Assembly (NCBI RefSeq): GCF_002920895.1 | Contig: NZ_PQVG01000006.1 | Coordinates: 62,001 to 126,000 of the forward strand | Source: Flavobacterium alvei | GTDB lineage: Bacteria; Bacteroidota; Bacteroidia; Flavobacteriales; Flavobacteriaceae | Direction: 5' to 3' | Length of the DNA stretch: 64,000 bases | Shown here: one piece after another, positions 63,592-64,000 of the stretch | Numbering within the stretch: position 1 is the first letter of the stretch | Layout: the number at the start of each line of letters is the position of its first letter | Translations under genes and position numbers: made by a program | Notes under the pieces: model-generated | Databases searched by the model: none | What the model was told of the DNA's origin: nothing | The model's input: only the letters and a program-made list of their open reading frames with translations

Positions 63592-64000
63592 TTGAAAGAT
63601 ACTGCCAAACATCAAGGGCTTCGCAATCAATTAGTAAGCCTTTTGAAAGAAAAAGGAATTACAGATAAAGCGGTTTTGGAAGCCATAAATAAAATTCCGA
63701 GACATCTGTTTTTAAATTCTAGCTTTTCAGATTATGCTTATCAAGATAAAGCATTTCCGATAGGAGCAGGGCAAACTATTTCGCAACCTTATACTGTGGC
63801 TTTTCAAAGTCAGTTGTTAGAAGTAAAAAAAGACGATAAAATTTTGGAAATTGGAACTGGTTCAGGTTATCAAACTGCTGTTTTGTGTTTGATGGGAGCC
63901 AAGGTTTACAGTGTCGAAAGACAAAAAGAATTATTCAAACAAACATCGGCATTATTACCCAAATTAGGTGTTAGACCTAAACATCTTTCTTTTGGTGATG
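63592..64000 (+). CDS. pcm: Protein-L-isoaspartate O-methyltransferase, 5' part, cut by the window end
   Basis: Repairs damaged aspartyl residues in proteins using S-adenosylmethionine. The open frame from a TTG at 63592 encodes LRNQLVSLLKEKGI, PRHLF, AFPIGAGQTISQPYTVA and the AdoMet motif ILEIGTGSGYQTAVL, which are unambiguous Pcm landmarks; the end of the window stops it within the methyltransferase domain. No ATG precedes the conserved region, so TTG is the likely start. It is divergent from the oxidoreductase gene. Confidence 0.9.
   Translation, partial: MKDTAKHQGLRNQLVSLLKEKGITDKAVLEAINKIPRHLFLNSSFSDYAYQDKAFPIGAGQTISQPYTVAFQSQLLEVKKDDKILEIGTGSGYQTAVLCLMGAKVYSVERQKELFKQTSALLPKLGVRPKHLSFGD

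Overview
The window is a low-GC, gene-dense chromosome segment from a Bacteroidetes bacterium, most likely a Flavobacterium or close relative. Reasons: promoters of the form TTTG-N19-TAnnTTTG (seen before rpsF, bamD and a restriction controller), no consistent Shine-Dalgarno sequences, a GH97 alpha-glucosidase, the bamD-rpoZ-coaBC-DUF4835/PorD-recN order typical of Flavobacteriia, and a tmRNA tag ending in ALAA. Most genes are household genes in normal order. The unusual material lies at about 14.6-17.2 kb and 55.3-62.5 kb.

Layout. 0-10.3 kb: the end of an exopolysaccharide/capsule locus on the + strand (three glycosyltransferases, a WcaF-type acetyltransferase, UDP-glucuronate decarboxylase, Wza-like exporter, Wzc-like kinase, VanZ-like protein, WcaJ-type initiating phosphotransferase). 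10.5-14.6 kb: an HxlR-type regulator divergent from an oxidoreductase/hydrolase/SDR operon, then an SGNH hydrolase. 14.6-17.2 kb: two tandem hairpin-terminator repeats, a three-gene hipB-hipS-hipT toxin-antitoxin operon with three evenly spaced palindromic operators, and tmRNA on the opposite strand. 17.3-24 kb: serine hydrolase lipoprotein, an AlaDH/saccharopine-dehydrogenase-like enzyme, GH97, a YfcC carrier. 24-55.3 kb: core metabolism and replication (nadC, priA, rpsF-rpsR-rplI, ligA, dapA, bamD, rpoZ, coaBC, recN, fabV, coaE, miaA, yggS), a two-component pair, a split 5'-nucleotidase and a large secreted beta-helix protein.

55.3-62.5 kb is the accessory hot spot: a DUF4062 gene, then a layered restriction-modification locus. 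A putative type II pair (nuclease-like gene at 61189-61800 and N6-adenine methyltransferase at 57282-58277) has been split by a 2.7-kb island. The island is flanked by diverged direct repeats of about 184 bp made from the 3' end of the nuclease gene and the 5' end of the methyltransferase gene. It carries the wreck of a controller/Dcm/Sau3AI-type system (Dcm frameshifted and truncated, Sau3AI-like gene without its N-terminal half), and inside that a second controller-nuclease pair on the opposite strand. Both controllers have paired palindromic boxes over a recognisable promoter. The window ends with a Gfo/Idh/MocA oxidoreductase and the start of pcm.

The strongest candidates for follow-up are the layered restriction island with its long duplication, the HipBST operon with phased operators, the tandem covarying hairpin-terminator repeats, and a strong terminator directly abutting the ligA start codon.
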